Assembly: GCA_023228295.1 (NCBI GenBank) | Contig: JALOBP010000025.1 | Location: forward strand, 1-34,179 | DNA from: Methanoregula sp. | GTDB taxonomy: Archaea; Halobacteriota; Methanomicrobia; Methanomicrobiales; Methanospirillaceae | Direction of reading: 5' to 3' | Length of the DNA stretch: 34,179 nucleotides | Shown: one piece after another, positions 8,700-17,641 of the stretch | Numbering within the stretch: position 1 is the stretch's first letter | Layout: each line of letters starts with the position of its first letter | Translations under genes and position numbers: made by a program | Notes under the pieces: model-generated | What the model saw: the letters and a program-made list of their open reading frames with translations, nothing else | The model's database searches: none | What the model was told of the DNA's origin: nothing

Positions 8700-8837
8700 T
8701 GCCCGTATACCGGACCCCCGCTCGCCATATCAGCCATTATCTGAGGTGGAGTCCAGATCATCGCAGGTGGCGGGCTTCTCGTCCGGCGCTGGGGGATCCG
8801 GAGGCAGAACAAAGGCCCTGTTTATGGAGTATGATTG
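8700..8837 (+). pseudogene. Decayed 3' tail of a surface-protein gene
   Basis: From about 8783 this stretch nearly repeats the last 55 bases of the large surface-protein gene (12988-13043): CCGGCGCTGG, GGATCCGGAG, CAGAAC and CCCTGTTTATGGAGTATGA occur in order in both. There is one extra base after CAGAAC, and an in-frame stop further upstream. Before that the translated frames give T-G-P-P-L-A and I-I-A-G-G-G-L-L-V-R-R-W, matching the linker and C-terminal membrane helix of the intact gene with frameshifts. No start or body remains. It is best read as the end of a former tandem paralogue that was deleted. Confidence 0.75.
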
Positions 8838-8875
8838 ATGCATCCCCACACCAGCCGGATAGATTTCACAATCCA

Positions 8876-8890
8876 TATTAACATAATAAA
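8876..8890 (+). promoter_or_regulatory. TATA-like box for the large surface protein
   Basis: ATTAACATAATAAAG in an AT-rich patch about 110 bases before the ATG at 8995. A GGTGAT just before that ATG can pair with the 16S rRNA 3' end. Confidence 0.4.
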
Positions 8891-8994
8891 GAAACGATTG
8901 TTGATCAATCCAGGACTGGCAGACTCAGCACAGAAGTTTTTCTGGTGAAGATGTCCTGATAGCGGATGCACCACCCCGTCCTGATGGTGATACT

Positions 8995-11900
8995 ATGACG
9001 GCCCTGGTTCATCCGGTTACAAAACAGCACGGTCTGATACTCGCAGCAGCCCTCCTGCTGACAATTGTACTTATCCTTCCACCGGTTACGGCCGCGGAAC
9101 ATATCATCAATCCCGGTGATTTGATCCAGACTGCAATAAACGCAGCTGCCGATGGCGACACCATTTCCCTGAATTCCGGGACCTATTCCCAGAAAGGGAT
9201 CACGGTCAACAGAAATATCACCATCCGGGGGAACCCTGCCACCGGCAGTGACCGGACAAACACGTTCATCGATGGCGGAGGCGCACCGCCCCGGATCTTC
9301 ATCGTCACTGGCGGGTATAATCTTACCATCGACAACCTGACCCTGCAGAACGGGAGAGCACCGGATGGCCTGCCTTCAGACCGGTTTGATCACACGGGTT
9401 TCGCTGGAGAATCCGGGGGGGCAATCTATTCTGACGGCCTGGTCACCGTAACTTCATCCAATATTCATGATTGCCGGGCGGGTAATGGAGGTTCCGGTTT
9501 TGACGGCGTAATGGGTGACGGAACAGCCGGAGGTGATGGCGGTAACGGTGGTGCTATCTACACCAGTGATGAGGTCGTCATCAATGCCACAACCATCACG
9601 CACTGTTATGCAGGAAACGGCGGCCCGTGTGGTGCTGAGTTTACCACCGGCACCGGCGCCAAGGGAGGCGACGGTGGCGCAATATACGCCATGAACTTCC
9701 TGACCATCACGTCATCTTCCATTACGAGCTGCACGGCGGGAGATCCGGGAAGTAGTGAAGGCGCCGGGGGTAATGGAGGAAACGGCGGCGGCATATATAC
9801 CGCCAACTATACTTTCCCTGTCAGTTACATGAACATCGGCTTTACTACGATTTCCAACTGCAGTGCAGGGAAAGGAGGCAATGGCGTTCCCTGGTATGAC
9901 GGCGGGAATGGGGGGAGCGGCGGCGGCGTTTATTCAACCTGGCCGGCAACAGTAACCTCGTCCACGATTTCCAGATGCAATGCATCTGTCCGGGGTACTA
10001 ACTCAGGTGCTACCCCGGGTGTTGATGGCAGTGGTGGAGCGTACGGGGGATTTAATTACGGGGGAACGCTGACCCTGGAAAATTCAACCCTTACCGAAAA
10101 CTGGGCTCCACGCGGGGGTGCCATCGGTATGAACGATGTGAGCCAGGGGGATATGAGGGTGACATCGTCAAACATTTCCTCTAACTCTGCATCTTCCTGG
10201 GGTGCTATCTACTACTGGGGATCGCTCATTGCGACCTCATCAACCTTTACCGGCAATTCGGGCGGCGTAATAGAAGTGTATAAAGGCGACCTGCATCTGA
10301 ACCGGTTTTACAATAATGTCGGGATAACAGTATATTGCCCGTACGACACGACCATGATCGAGGCCCAGAACAACTGGTGGGGCACGAACAGCAACCCCTC
10401 GGGATACAAATCCGGAAATGTCACCTATTCCCCGTGGCTCATGCTGTGTGCCACAGCCCTTCCACCCATAATCACGAGCGTCCAGACCTCCGTTGTTCAT
10501 GCAAACCTGACGTATAACTCTGCCGGCATGGATACTTCCGCATCAGGTTTCCTTCCGGATAATATCGCCCTCGCGTTTGTCATCACCTCAGGTGGTGGCG
10601 GTATCCTGCCCCAGACGGGCTCCACGATAAACGGGGCAAACAGCTCAACCTACACGCCCGCTGCACCCGGGTCGACAACTGTGGATGTTACCATTGACAG
10701 CCAGATTGTTTCCGTACCAATCGGGGTTACCCTTCCGCCGCCGCCCGTGATCACCGTCATCGCTCCCGCGAGCGGGCTTACCGCGGGAGGAACCAATGTC
10801 ACGATCACCGGTACATCATTCCTTGGGGCAACCGATGTCCAATTCGGCACTGCATCCGCAACCAACCTTACCGTGAACTCGGATACCAACATCACGGTAA
10901 CCTCGCCAATCCATGTGGCAGGAACGGTCAACATAACCATAACAACACCGGGAGGGACAAGTGCCATCGTCCCGGCCGACGAGTTCACATACATTGCCCC
11001 GCTGCCGGCAGTAACTGGTCTCGCACCCGCTATCGGGCCCATTGCCGGGGGCACCAATGTCACTCTTACCGGTTCCGGGTTTATCGGCGCAACCGATGTC
11101 CGGTTCGGTTCTGATTCCGCAACCAACCTTACCGTGAACTCGGATACCAACATCACGGTAACCTCTCCCGTACATGCGGCAGGTGCTACAGATGTAACGG
11201 TGACAACCGCGGGAGGCACCAGCATCACGTCACCATCCAGCAGTTTCTGGTATTCGCCGGTCCCCGCAATCACCAGTGTCTCGCCCGTCAGCGGACCTGT
11301 AGCCGGTAGCACAACCGTCATACTGACCGGAACCGGGTTTACCGGTGCAACTGATGTTCAATTCGATACTGCATCCGGTACCGGCCTGACTGTGAACTCA
11401 GATACCCAGATCACTATCATCTCCCCGGCGCATGCAGCGGGGATGATCAATATTACCGTCACGACGCCGGGAGGGACAAGTACGGCCGTCCCTGGAAACG
11501 GATTTTATTACGCCCCGATCCCGGGTGTGGTAAATATTGTTCCTGCGAGCGGGCTTACCGCGGGAGGAACCAATGTCACGATCACCGGTACCGGTTTCAG
11601 CAATGCCACTGCCGTGAGGTTCGGCGCTGTTACCGGAACGAACCTGACCGTGGACTCCGATATCCAGATCACCATCACGTCCCCTCCCCAGGCAGCAGCA
11701 ATTGTCGACGTAACCGTAACGACTCCGGGGGGTACCAGTCCTGCCGTTCCTGCTGATCTGTTCACGTATAATGCCCCTGTCCCGGAAATTACCAATATAT
11801 CACCTTCACGTGGACCCCTCGCTGGGGGGACTACCGTTTCTATCACCGGTACCGGCTTTATTGCAGCAACAGATGTACAATTCAATGCCACCGCTGCAAC

Positions 11901-13044
11901 CGGTTACACCGTTGACTCTGACACCCGGATTACAGCGGTAATCCCGGCAGGCATCGAGGGTCCCGTGAATGTAAACGTCACAACGGCCGGTGGCACCAGC
12001 GCATCCACTGCTGCCAGCCAGTTCACGTATGCCAATATCCCGGGTATTACCCTGATTTCCCCGAATGAAGGCCCGACTCATGGCGGTACAGTTGTCACGA
12101 TCACGGGTTCCGGGTTCACCGGTGCAACGGGGGTGTTGTTCGATACCCGGCCGGGAACCAGTCTTGCAGTGCTCTCTGATACACTGATTACAATCACCAC
12201 ACCATTCCATACTAATGGAACGGTTGATGTTACGGTAACGACGCCGGGTGGTACAAGTATCCCGTCCGTAGCAAGCCGGTTTGCCTTTTTCATAGTCGTG
12301 CCGGTACCAACTACGATTCCGACACCGGATATTACTAATGGAGGGGATGACGGCCCCACGGTGATTCACCCCATAACGACCGTTACGGTGAACATTGGCG
12401 GGAACTCGGCAGCAGGCCGGGCGGCTGTTACCGGTTCCGGATTATCCGGGCTCATTGTTACCGGGATAGTGCAGTCCGGGCCGGGGGATACGATTCTTCC
12501 TCCCCCGGGTATCGTGTACCAGTATATCGAACTCGTCCCGGCACAGTATTCAACCCTTGACAAAGCAGTGATTACCTTCACGGTCCCCGTATCGTGGCTG
12601 GAGGAAAACCACCTTGCGCAGTCCGACATTGTATTGTACCATTATACCGGAAATGCGTGGGAAGCATTGCCGACAACCGCGGGCAGCACAGCAAACGGGA
12701 TTGTCACGTTCACGGCAACCAGCCCGGGCTTCTCGCTCTATGCAATCACCGGCCAGCCACAGGCCGGCAGTATTCCAACGATAACCCCTCATGAGAAAAC
12801 ATTTGGCGACCTTGCACAACAGACGCCGACTCCTGCTGTAATTACAGTGGTTACGCCCCTGCCGGACCAACCCCGGACCACAACACCGGTACCTCCGGTA
12901 CCAGTTCAGCCTGAAACCGGCTCCCCCCTTGCAACCATCACATTGATAGGAGCCGGGTGTGTTGTGCTTGCCGGTGCCGGCTGGTATATCCGGCGCTGGT
13001 GGATCCGGAGACAGAACCCGGCCCTGTTTATGGAGTATGACTGA
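8995..13044 (+). CDS. Giant surface protein: beta-helix, six TIG repeats, PGF-pre-PGF-like domain, C-terminal anchor
   Basis: 1349 residues. Residues 1-35 are a signal peptide. About 36-480 form a right-handed beta-helix of the polymorphic-outer-membrane/NosD style: it opens with DLIQTAINAAADGDTISLNSG, and its turns carry Gly-rich inserts such as GGNGGAIYT. Six IPT/TIG Ig-like repeats follow (about 575-1100), each starting like PxITxxxPxxGPxAGGTxVTITGTGF. After a Pro/Thr linker comes a beta domain (VNIGGNSAAGRAAVTGSG to FSLYAITG) like the PGF-pre-PGF domain of archaeal surface proteins. A Thr/Pro stalk, a membrane helix at about 1310-1335 and a basic tail RRWWIRRQ finish the protein. No canonical PGF motif is seen, so it is probably held by the helix itself. 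Many N-x-S/T sites suggest heavy glycosylation. Likely adhesion or matrix; ligand unknown. Confidence 0.9.
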   Translation: MTALVHPVTKQHGLILAAALLLTIVLILPPVTAAEHIINPGDLIQTAINAAADGDTISLNSGTYSQKGITVNRNITIRGNPATGSDRTNTFIDGGGAPPRIFIVTGGYNLTIDNLTLQNGRAPDGLPSDRFDHTGFAGESGGAIYSDGLVTVTSSNIHDCRAGNGGSGFDGVMGDGTAGGDGGNGGAIYTSDEVVINATTITHCYAGNGGPCGAEFTTGTGAKGGDGGAIYAMNFLTITSSSITSCTAGDPGSSEGAGGNGGNGGGIYTANYTFPVSYMNIGFTTISNCSAGKGGNGVPWYDGGNGGSGGGVYSTWPATVTSSTISRCNASVRGTNSGATPGVDGSGGAYGGFNYGGTLTLENSTLTENWAPRGGAIGMNDVSQGDMRVTSSNISSNSASSWGAIYYWGSLIATSSTFTGNSGGVIEVYKGDLHLNRFYNNVGITVYCPYDTTMIEAQNNWWGTNSNPSGYKSGNVTYSPWLMLCATALPPIITSVQTSVVHANLTYNSAGMDTSASGFLPDNIALAFVITSGGGGILPQTGSTINGANSSTYTPAAPGSTTVDVTIDSQIVSVPIGVTLPPPPVITVIAPASGLTAGGTNVTITGTSFLGATDVQFGTASATNLTVNSDTNITVTSPIHVAGTVNITITTPGGTSAIVPADEFTYIAPLPAVTGLAPAIGPIAGGTNVTLTGSGFIGATDVRFGSDSATNLTVNSDTNITVTSPVHAAGATDVTVTTAGGTSITSPSSSFWYSPVPAITSVSPVSGPVAGSTTVILTGTGFTGATDVQFDTASGTGLTVNSDTQITIISPAHAAGMINITVTTPGGTSTAVPGNGFYYAPIPGVVNIVPASGLTAGGTNVTITGTGFSNATAVRFGAVTGTNLTVDSDIQITITSPPQAAAIVDVTVTTPGGTSPAVPADLFTYNAPVPEITNISPSRGPLAGGTTVSITGTGFIAATDVQFNATAATGYTVDSDTRITAVIPAGIEGPVNVNVTTAGGTSASTAASQFTYANIPGITLISPNEGPTHGGTVVTITGSGFTGATGVLFDTRPGTSLAVLSDTLITITTPFHTNGTVDVTVTTPGGTSIPSVASRFAFFIVVPVPTTIPTPDITNGGDDGPTVIHPITTVTVNIGGNSAAGRAAVTGSGLSGLIVTGIVQSGPGDTILPPPGIVYQYIELVPAQYSTLDKAVITFTVPVSWLEENHLAQSDIVLYHYTGNAWEALPTTAGSTANGIVTFTATSPGFSLYAITGQPQAGSIPTITPHEKTFGDLAQQTPTPAVITVVTPLPDQPRTTTPVPPVPVQPETGSPLATITLIGAGCVVLAGAGWYIRRWWIRRQNPALFMEYD
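10768..10814 (+). repeat. 47-base exact DNA repeat inside TIG repeat 1
   Basis: Identical at DNA level, including third codon positions, to 11545-11591 in TIG repeat 4. It covers the ASGLTAGGTNVTITGT part of the domain. Recent gene conversion or duplication is the simplest reading. Confidence 0.85.
10855..10904 (+). repeat. 50-base exact DNA repeat shared by TIG repeats 1 and 2
   Basis: Identical to 11116-11165. It encodes the SATNLTVNSDTNITVTS strand region in two neighbouring TIG domains. Confidence 0.85.
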
Positions 13045-13135
13045 ACCATGACTCTGGACTTCCCTGATTTTTCTCCATGAGCCGGTGGCCGCGGGGAAGT
13101 ACATGGGGCCCGGGCACAGCACCCGTTGTTACGCA

Positions 13136-13144
13136 CTATAAATA
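13136..13144 (+). promoter_or_regulatory. TATA box for thrS
   Basis: CTATAAATA, about 55 bases before the thrS ATG. A Shine-Dalgarno GGAG lies about 9 bases before the ATG, so the mRNA has a leader of about 30 bases. Confidence 0.6.
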
Positions 13145-13195
13145 CCATAAAAACCCATTTTATACGGATGATCATTTCGGATCGGAGATGAATTA

Positions 13196-15028
13196 ATGCG
13201 ACTTCTTCTCATTCATTCAGACTACATAGAATACGAAGCCAAAAAGAAGACAAAGATAGCGGAGGAGTGCTCCGTCCTCTCGGACCGTGAGGAGGAGGCA
13301 CTCACGGCTTTCTGCGCTGTTGAATCGATCGATGAAGAGGACCTTGACGGTGTTATCCAGCAGGGGATTGCCGAGATCAGGAAGACTGCCGGGCAGGTCA
13401 ATGTCAACAAGATTGTTGTCTACCCGTACGCCCATCTCTCAAGCGACCTCTCAAAGCCCGAGACCGCAGTCACCGTTCTCAATGCGCTGAAGACCGGCCT
13501 CGAAGCAGAGGGCTTTGCTGTCAAGCGTGCGCCCTTTGGCTGGTACAAGTCCTTCAAGCTCTCGTGCAAAGGCCACCCGCTCTCCGAGCTCTCCAAGACC
13601 ATTGTTCCCGGAGATACTCCCGTCAAGAAGGAGAAGAAGGAGGTCACCCACGACTGGTTCGTGCTCACCCCCGACGGGAAGCAGCACGACTATAATGAGT
13701 ACCTCAACGATACGCCTTTTGGCTGCATGGTCAAAAAGGAACTCGGCGTTGCGGTCCCGGTCGGCGGCGACCCGGCCCACGTGGACCTGATGCGTGGAAA
13801 AGAACTCGTGGACTACGAGCCCGCGAGCGATGTCGGCTGCCTCCGCTGGCTGCCCAAAGGCAAGATCGTCCGCGACCTGCTTGCCGATTACGTGCTCCGG
13901 CTCGTGCTGGACTATGGCGGCTCACCGGTCGAGACCCCGGTTATGTACGACCTTGGCGACAAAGCCATCTTTGAGCATGCAGACAAGTTCGGCGAGCGCC
14001 AGTACCGCTTCAAGTCCAACAACCGGGACATGATGCTCCGGTTCGCGGCCTGCTTTGGCATGTTCTCGATCATGCGCGACATGCACATCTCGCCCAACCA
14101 CCTCCCGATGAAGATGTACGAGCTCTCCACCTACTCTTTCCGCCACGAACAGAAGGGCGAAGTGATCGGGCTCAAGCGCCTCCGGTGTTTCACGATGCCC
14201 GACATGCACTCGCTCTGCCTTGACATGCCGCAGGCGCTCAGGTGCTTCGAGGAACAGCTTGCCATGGGCTGGCAGACCGGCAGGGACTTCGAGACCGAGC
14301 TCGTTGCCGCGTTCCGGTGCACGAAGGCATTCTATGACGAGCACGAGGCATGGGTAAAGAAGATCGTAGCGGAATCCAACTGCCCGATGCTCATCGAGAT
14401 CCTCTCCGACCGTGTCCACTACTGGGTAGCAAAGATCGATCTCGCCGCAATTGACGGCCAGAACCGCCCGATCGAGAACCCGACCGTCCAGATCGATGTC
14501 GAGTCCTCGACCCGGTTTGCCATCAAGTATCACAAGGAAGACGGAACCCCCGTGTACCCGCCCATCCTCCACTGCTCCCCAACAGGCAGTGTCGAACGTG
14601 TGATCTGCGCAATCCTGGAGAACATCTCCACGCAGGAAGTCCCCGCCCTGCCCACATGGCTCTCGCCAACGCAGGTCAGGGTAGTTCCGGTAACGGAAAA
14701 GCACATCGCGTTTGCCGAGGAACTGGTAAAAACGATTAACGCCGCACAGGTCCGGTGCGACATTGATGACCGGAACGAGACGATGGGCAAAAAAGTCCGC
14801 GAGGCCGGCATGGACTGGGTACCCTACGTCATCGTTGTCGGTGACGAGGAAATTGCATCAAAGAACCTGACCGTGACCGTCCGGAAGAAGTCGCAGCAGG
14901 GCAAGCCGTTCAAGGAGCAGCTCACCATTGAAGCCCTGATCGCCGCGGTGAAAAAGGACACGGAAGGAAAACCGTTCCGCCCGTTATATACCCCCCGTAA
15001 GCTTTCCCTGAAAGCCCGGTATATCTGA
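13196..15028 (+). CDS. thrS: Threonyl-tRNA synthetase, archaeal type with its own editing domain
   Basis: 610 residues. It charges tRNA-Thr with threonine. The N-terminal 140 residues (MRLLLIHSDYIEYEAKKKTK) are the archaeal editing domain, related to D-aminoacyl-tRNA deacylase, which removes mischarged serine. The class II catalytic core follows: motif 1 region around MYDLGDKAIFEHADKF, motif 2 at STYSFRHEQKGEVIGLKRLR, and a shortened motif 3 region. The C-terminal 110 residues (LSPTQVRVVPVTEKHIAF) are the HGTP anticodon-binding domain. Codon use is strongly biased to C/G third positions, more so than in neighbours, as expected for a highly expressed gene. T-tracts follow the stop. Confidence 0.96.
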   Translation: MRLLLIHSDYIEYEAKKKTKIAEECSVLSDREEEALTAFCAVESIDEEDLDGVIQQGIAEIRKTAGQVNVNKIVVYPYAHLSSDLSKPETAVTVLNALKTGLEAEGFAVKRAPFGWYKSFKLSCKGHPLSELSKTIVPGDTPVKKEKKEVTHDWFVLTPDGKQHDYNEYLNDTPFGCMVKKELGVAVPVGGDPAHVDLMRGKELVDYEPASDVGCLRWLPKGKIVRDLLADYVLRLVLDYGGSPVETPVMYDLGDKAIFEHADKFGERQYRFKSNNRDMMLRFAACFGMFSIMRDMHISPNHLPMKMYELSTYSFRHEQKGEVIGLKRLRCFTMPDMHSLCLDMPQALRCFEEQLAMGWQTGRDFETELVAAFRCTKAFYDEHEAWVKKIVAESNCPMLIEILSDRVHYWVAKIDLAAIDGQNRPIENPTVQIDVESSTRFAIKYHKEDGTPVYPPILHCSPTGSVERVICAILENISTQEVPALPTWLSPTQVRVVPVTEKHIAFAEELVKTINAAQVRCDIDDRNETMGKKVREAGMDWVPYVIVVGDEEIASKNLTVTVRKKSQQGKPFKEQLTIEALIAAVKKDTEGKPFRPLYTPRKLSLKARYI

Positions 15029-15032
15029 TATC

Positions 15033-15049
15033 TTTTTTCAAAAGTTTTT
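15033..15049 (+). terminator. T-tracts after thrS
   Basis: CTTTTTTC and GTTTTTC lie within 20 bases of the thrS stop; AAAAG between them can pair weakly with CTTTT. Typical archaeal termination signal. Confidence 0.45.
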
Positions 15050-15541
15050 CTTTGGTAATTACGGCGTTTCACCCCATCACCAGGTTTTTTTAAAACACAC
15101 ACATTGTCAAGCCCGCTCTGCTGATGATTATGTACAAATCTCCCCGGTAATGCCATCCCCACACCGGATCTTTGCGATTCTTAAAAAAATACCAGAATTT
15201 ATCAAAAAACGCGCACAGGAAAACGCGGTTTTTTCGTAATATAATACAGAACCTGCGCTCAAACCGGATTTCACGGGAAAAATAATTTTAAATATCAATA
15301 TTTATACTATTCTTTTTTGATCCGGGAATTGGTGCGGGTTTTTTTATCAAGATCTGCAATCTGAAAAAAATTCCGGAAAAAATTGCAGTTTTTTATTACG
15401 CAAGAAAACGCTGAACTGACGGAAATCGGACGTTTTTTTGCCGTCATTTTCTCGGTTCGAATTTTGAACCATAGGGGTGAGTTTATGTTTCTTTCATATG
15501 ACTCTGACTATTGATCGCAAGATCGAATGGAGGAAAAAAGG
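15050..15541 (+). other. Long AT-rich upstream region of the surface operon
   Basis: About 490 bases without a gene, strikingly richer in A/T runs than the flanking coding sequence (several runs of six or more T or A). It contains a very AT-rich patch at 15279-15310, the palindrome at 15454-15470, a TATA-like GTTTATG at 15481 and a strong Shine-Dalgarno GGAGG at 15529-15533. It could hold a long regulatory region or a non-coding RNA; I cannot tell which. Confidence 0.5.
15454..15470. promoter_or_regulatory. Palindromic element GGTTCGAATTTTGAACC, putative operator
   Basis: An inverted repeat of GGTTC and GAACC around an AT-rich centre, 10 bases before a TATA-like sequence and 72 bases before the ATG at 15542. 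A near copy is at 21597-21612, upstream of another surface-protein gene. Both are followed by AT and preceded by a GTCATTTT within about 40 bases. Confidence 0.55.
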
Positions 15542-16069
15542 ATGAAGACAAGAGTATTGATTCTGATAGCATTGATCATTGCGCTGGCCGCGATGGTTGC
15601 ACCCGTATTGGGAGATGAACCTGTTGTGATTACGGGAGATACCCCAACATTATTTAATTTTGATGTGGTGAATGCAAGTATCGATTTTGGCGAATTTGAT
15701 ATCGATGAAAACTATATTTCCCCCACACACCCCGATGCCAGTGGTACTCCTACGTGGTCGGTTGTCAACCTGACTACCAATGATGCTACGTGGTCAATAA
15801 CCATAGCAGATACTGCTAGCAATGGCGGATACATGAAATCCGGTGCACTCTCGTTGATCAACCCATTGAAAGTGAGAAATGCCAGTGTGATCTCCGGGAC
15901 AACTTCAGGACCATCTGACCCTCAGGATATAACCGGGAGTGCAGAAGCTATCTTTTCGGGAACTCCGGTTAATTTACTTTATATACCGCTTGAGTTCAGT
16001 CAGCTCGTTACAAACTTAGATCCAAAAGGCACAGACTTTACAACCACCGTGACATTTGCATACTCATAA
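15542..16069 (+). CDS. Small secreted beta-rich protein (WxL-like in layout)
   Basis: 175 residues from the ATG at 15542, chosen because GGAGG lies 8 bases before it; the in-frame ATG at 15527 would be inside the ribosome-binding region. Residues 1-24 form a signal peptide ending near VLGDEP. The mature protein is predicted all-beta: IDFGEFDIDE, a WSITIADT strand, YIPLEFSQLV, and a final TTTVTFAYS strand. There is no anchor, so it is released or bound by a partner. The size, the tryptophan-containing mid strand and the final beta strand recall Gram-positive WxL-domain proteins, and the next gene resembles their usual partner; that comparison is mine and rests on layout, not homology I could test. 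Confidence 0.7.
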   Translation: MKTRVLILIALIIALAAMVAPVLGDEPVVITGDTPTLFNFDVVNASIDFGEFDIDENYISPTHPDASGTPTWSVVNLTTNDATWSITIADTASNGGYMKSGALSLINPLKVRNASVISGTTSGPSDPQDITGSAEAIFSGTPVNLLYIPLEFSQLVTNLDPKGTDFTTTVTFAYS

Positions 16070-16086
16070 TACCAGAATCCCGAACC

Positions 16087-16093
16087 TTTTTTT
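16087..16093 (+). terminator. T-tract after the small secreted protein gene
   Basis: Seven T about 18 bases after the stop at 16069. It may partly end transcription, leaving the abundant first gene separately expressed from the anchored proteins downstream. Confidence 0.35.
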
Positions 16094-16207
16094 AAGGATA
16101 CGGAGAAGAATCCCTTTTCGACGTGAGGGATATTTGCGTTAGATTACGGAACATAATCTGCTCAGAAAAAATTGTGCAATATCCCCGGAAAAACACAATT
16201 TGCAAAA

Positions 16208-16215
16208 GTATATAC
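16208..16215 (+). promoter_or_regulatory. TATA-like box for the anchored Ig-like protein
   Basis: GTATATAC about 38 bases before the ATG at 16250, with GAGGG about 7 bases before that ATG. It suggests an internal promoter between the first and second surface genes. Confidence 0.5.
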
Positions 16216-16249
16216 TATCTCAATTATACCTGACATTAGAGGGCATAAG

Positions 16250-17641
16250 ATGACATTTTCTGTGAACGGACAAAAAAAGATACCATGGATTTCCATAATT
16301 GTGGTTTTTGCAGTTCTCTGCATCCTTCCGGTATCGGCCATGACTCTTTCCTCAACGAGGTATACAGGAACCATCGCAGCAGGGGAAATCGTAACCTATC
16401 CGATAACCATCGGAACCCAGTCATATGACAATCCAACTGATTACACCATAGCAGTAATGGGTTTTGGACAAAACCAGGATGGAGTATACATTCAACTTGA
16501 TCCTGGCAAGGATACGAGTCCCAATTCTGCACGCCAGTATATCTCTCTTGATAAATCCGAGATTCATGTTGAACCGGGATCATCACAGACCGTTACAGCA
16601 ACCATAGCACTTCCCCCGAATGCAGGTGAAGGCGGGAGATATGCAACAATCTACATCTATACCGTCCCCTCAAAAGGACAGGCTGTGACAACTGCAGTGG
16701 TCATTCCTGTAATGATCACCATCTCCGGGACAAAGACCAGTACGGCGGGAACGATTACCAGTGTCGGTACCGGGGAGATAACGGTGGGCCAGCCGATCAC
16801 CGTTACTACATCCATGAAAAATACCGGAAATTATCACTATCTCCATACGTTTAATATGGTTACTGTCACTGATGCAGGCGGGAACATTATCTCCAACAGT
16901 ACCACGGAACCATCTGCAAGAGCCATTATTCCGGGAAATACTGTTCAATATACCCTGAAACCCGATGTTAAGGATATTGAACCGGGAACATATACGATTG
17001 ATTCAAAGATCCTCCTTGAAAGCGGAACGGTTCTCGCAGAGAAGAAAACCTCGTTCACGGTAAAAACGGATTACGTCCCCCCGGTAACCGAGTCCAGCAT
17101 CACGCTCACACCGGGAAGTGCCGGGACCCTGACTTCCCCGGATGGCCGGTACTCGATCTCGTTCCCGCAGGGTGCAGTACTCGGTGACGTTGTTGTGATC
17201 CTGAAGCCTTACTCAAATGACAAACTGAAGCCAGCCCCGGCAAATGCAAACCTTGGAGCAACCAGTTTTGAGGTTAGCGGGCTCTCCGGGCTGCTCAGCA
17301 GGGACGCTACGGTCCGGGTCACCTATTCGGCAGACGATCTCACGGCCGCAGGAGGAGATGCATCGAAGCTGAAACTCGCGTACTATGATGCCGCCCGGAA
17401 CACCTGGGTCATCCTGCCCACACAGGTTGATACCGGGAGCACAGCGCTCACCGCAACAACAAACCACCTCAGTGTCTGGGCAGTCATGGTCTCATCTTCA
17501 ACTACTACAACTACCGGCGCAACAGGTGGGATTGCACCCGTGGCAACCGCAACCAAGAGTCCTGTCCCCGTGGAAATAATTCTCATGTCCATCGGTATCA
17601 CCGTTATTGCATCTGGGAATCGTTTCAGGAAACAGAAATGA
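16250..17641 (+). CDS. Anchored surface protein with two Ig-like domains (WxL-interacting-protein-like layout)
   Basis: 463 residues from the ATG at 16250; the upstream in-frame ATG at 16172 precedes the TATA-like box and is rejected. The signal peptide spans residues 1-31. An N-terminal Ig-like domain carries the CARDB-like pattern TGTIAAGEIVTYPITIGTQS to PGSSQTVTATIALPPNAGEG; a second Ig-like domain spans about 150-265 (GQPITVTTSMKNTGNYHY). A ZU5-like segment follows (LTSPDGRYSISFPQGAVLGD), then a Thr-rich linker, one membrane helix and a basic end RFRKQK. The first two domains resemble in order the DUF916 and DUF3324 domains of bacterial WxL-interacting proteins; homology is untested. The stop TGA is immediately followed by the next ATG, so the next gene is coupled. 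Confidence 0.7.
   Translation: MTFSVNGQKKIPWISIIVVFAVLCILPVSAMTLSSTRYTGTIAAGEIVTYPITIGTQSYDNPTDYTIAVMGFGQNQDGVYIQLDPGKDTSPNSARQYISLDKSEIHVEPGSSQTVTATIALPPNAGEGGRYATIYIYTVPSKGQAVTTAVVIPVMITISGTKTSTAGTITSVGTGEITVGQPITVTTSMKNTGNYHYLHTFNMVTVTDAGGNIISNSTTEPSARAIIPGNTVQYTLKPDVKDIEPGTYTIDSKILLESGTVLAEKKTSFTVKTDYVPPVTESSITLTPGSAGTLTSPDGRYSISFPQGAVLGDVVVILKPYSNDKLKPAPANANLGATSFEVSGLSGLLSRDATVRVTYSADDLTAAGGDASKLKLAYYDAARNTWVILPTQVDTGSTALTATTNHLSVWAVMVSSSTTTTTGATGGIAPVATATKSPVPVEIILMSIGITVIASGNRFRKQK

Noticed and set aside
10816..12359. Several minus-strand frames opposite the TIG repeats
   Set aside because: They are repetitive shadows of the TIG-encoding DNA.
13922..14704. Long minus-strand frame opposite thrS
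   Set aside because: Antisense shadow of a high-bias conserved gene; no domain of its own.
15454..15470. T-arm-like GGTTCGAAT as part of a tRNA gene
   Set aside because: No acceptor, D or anticodon arm can be built around it; it is part of the palindrome.
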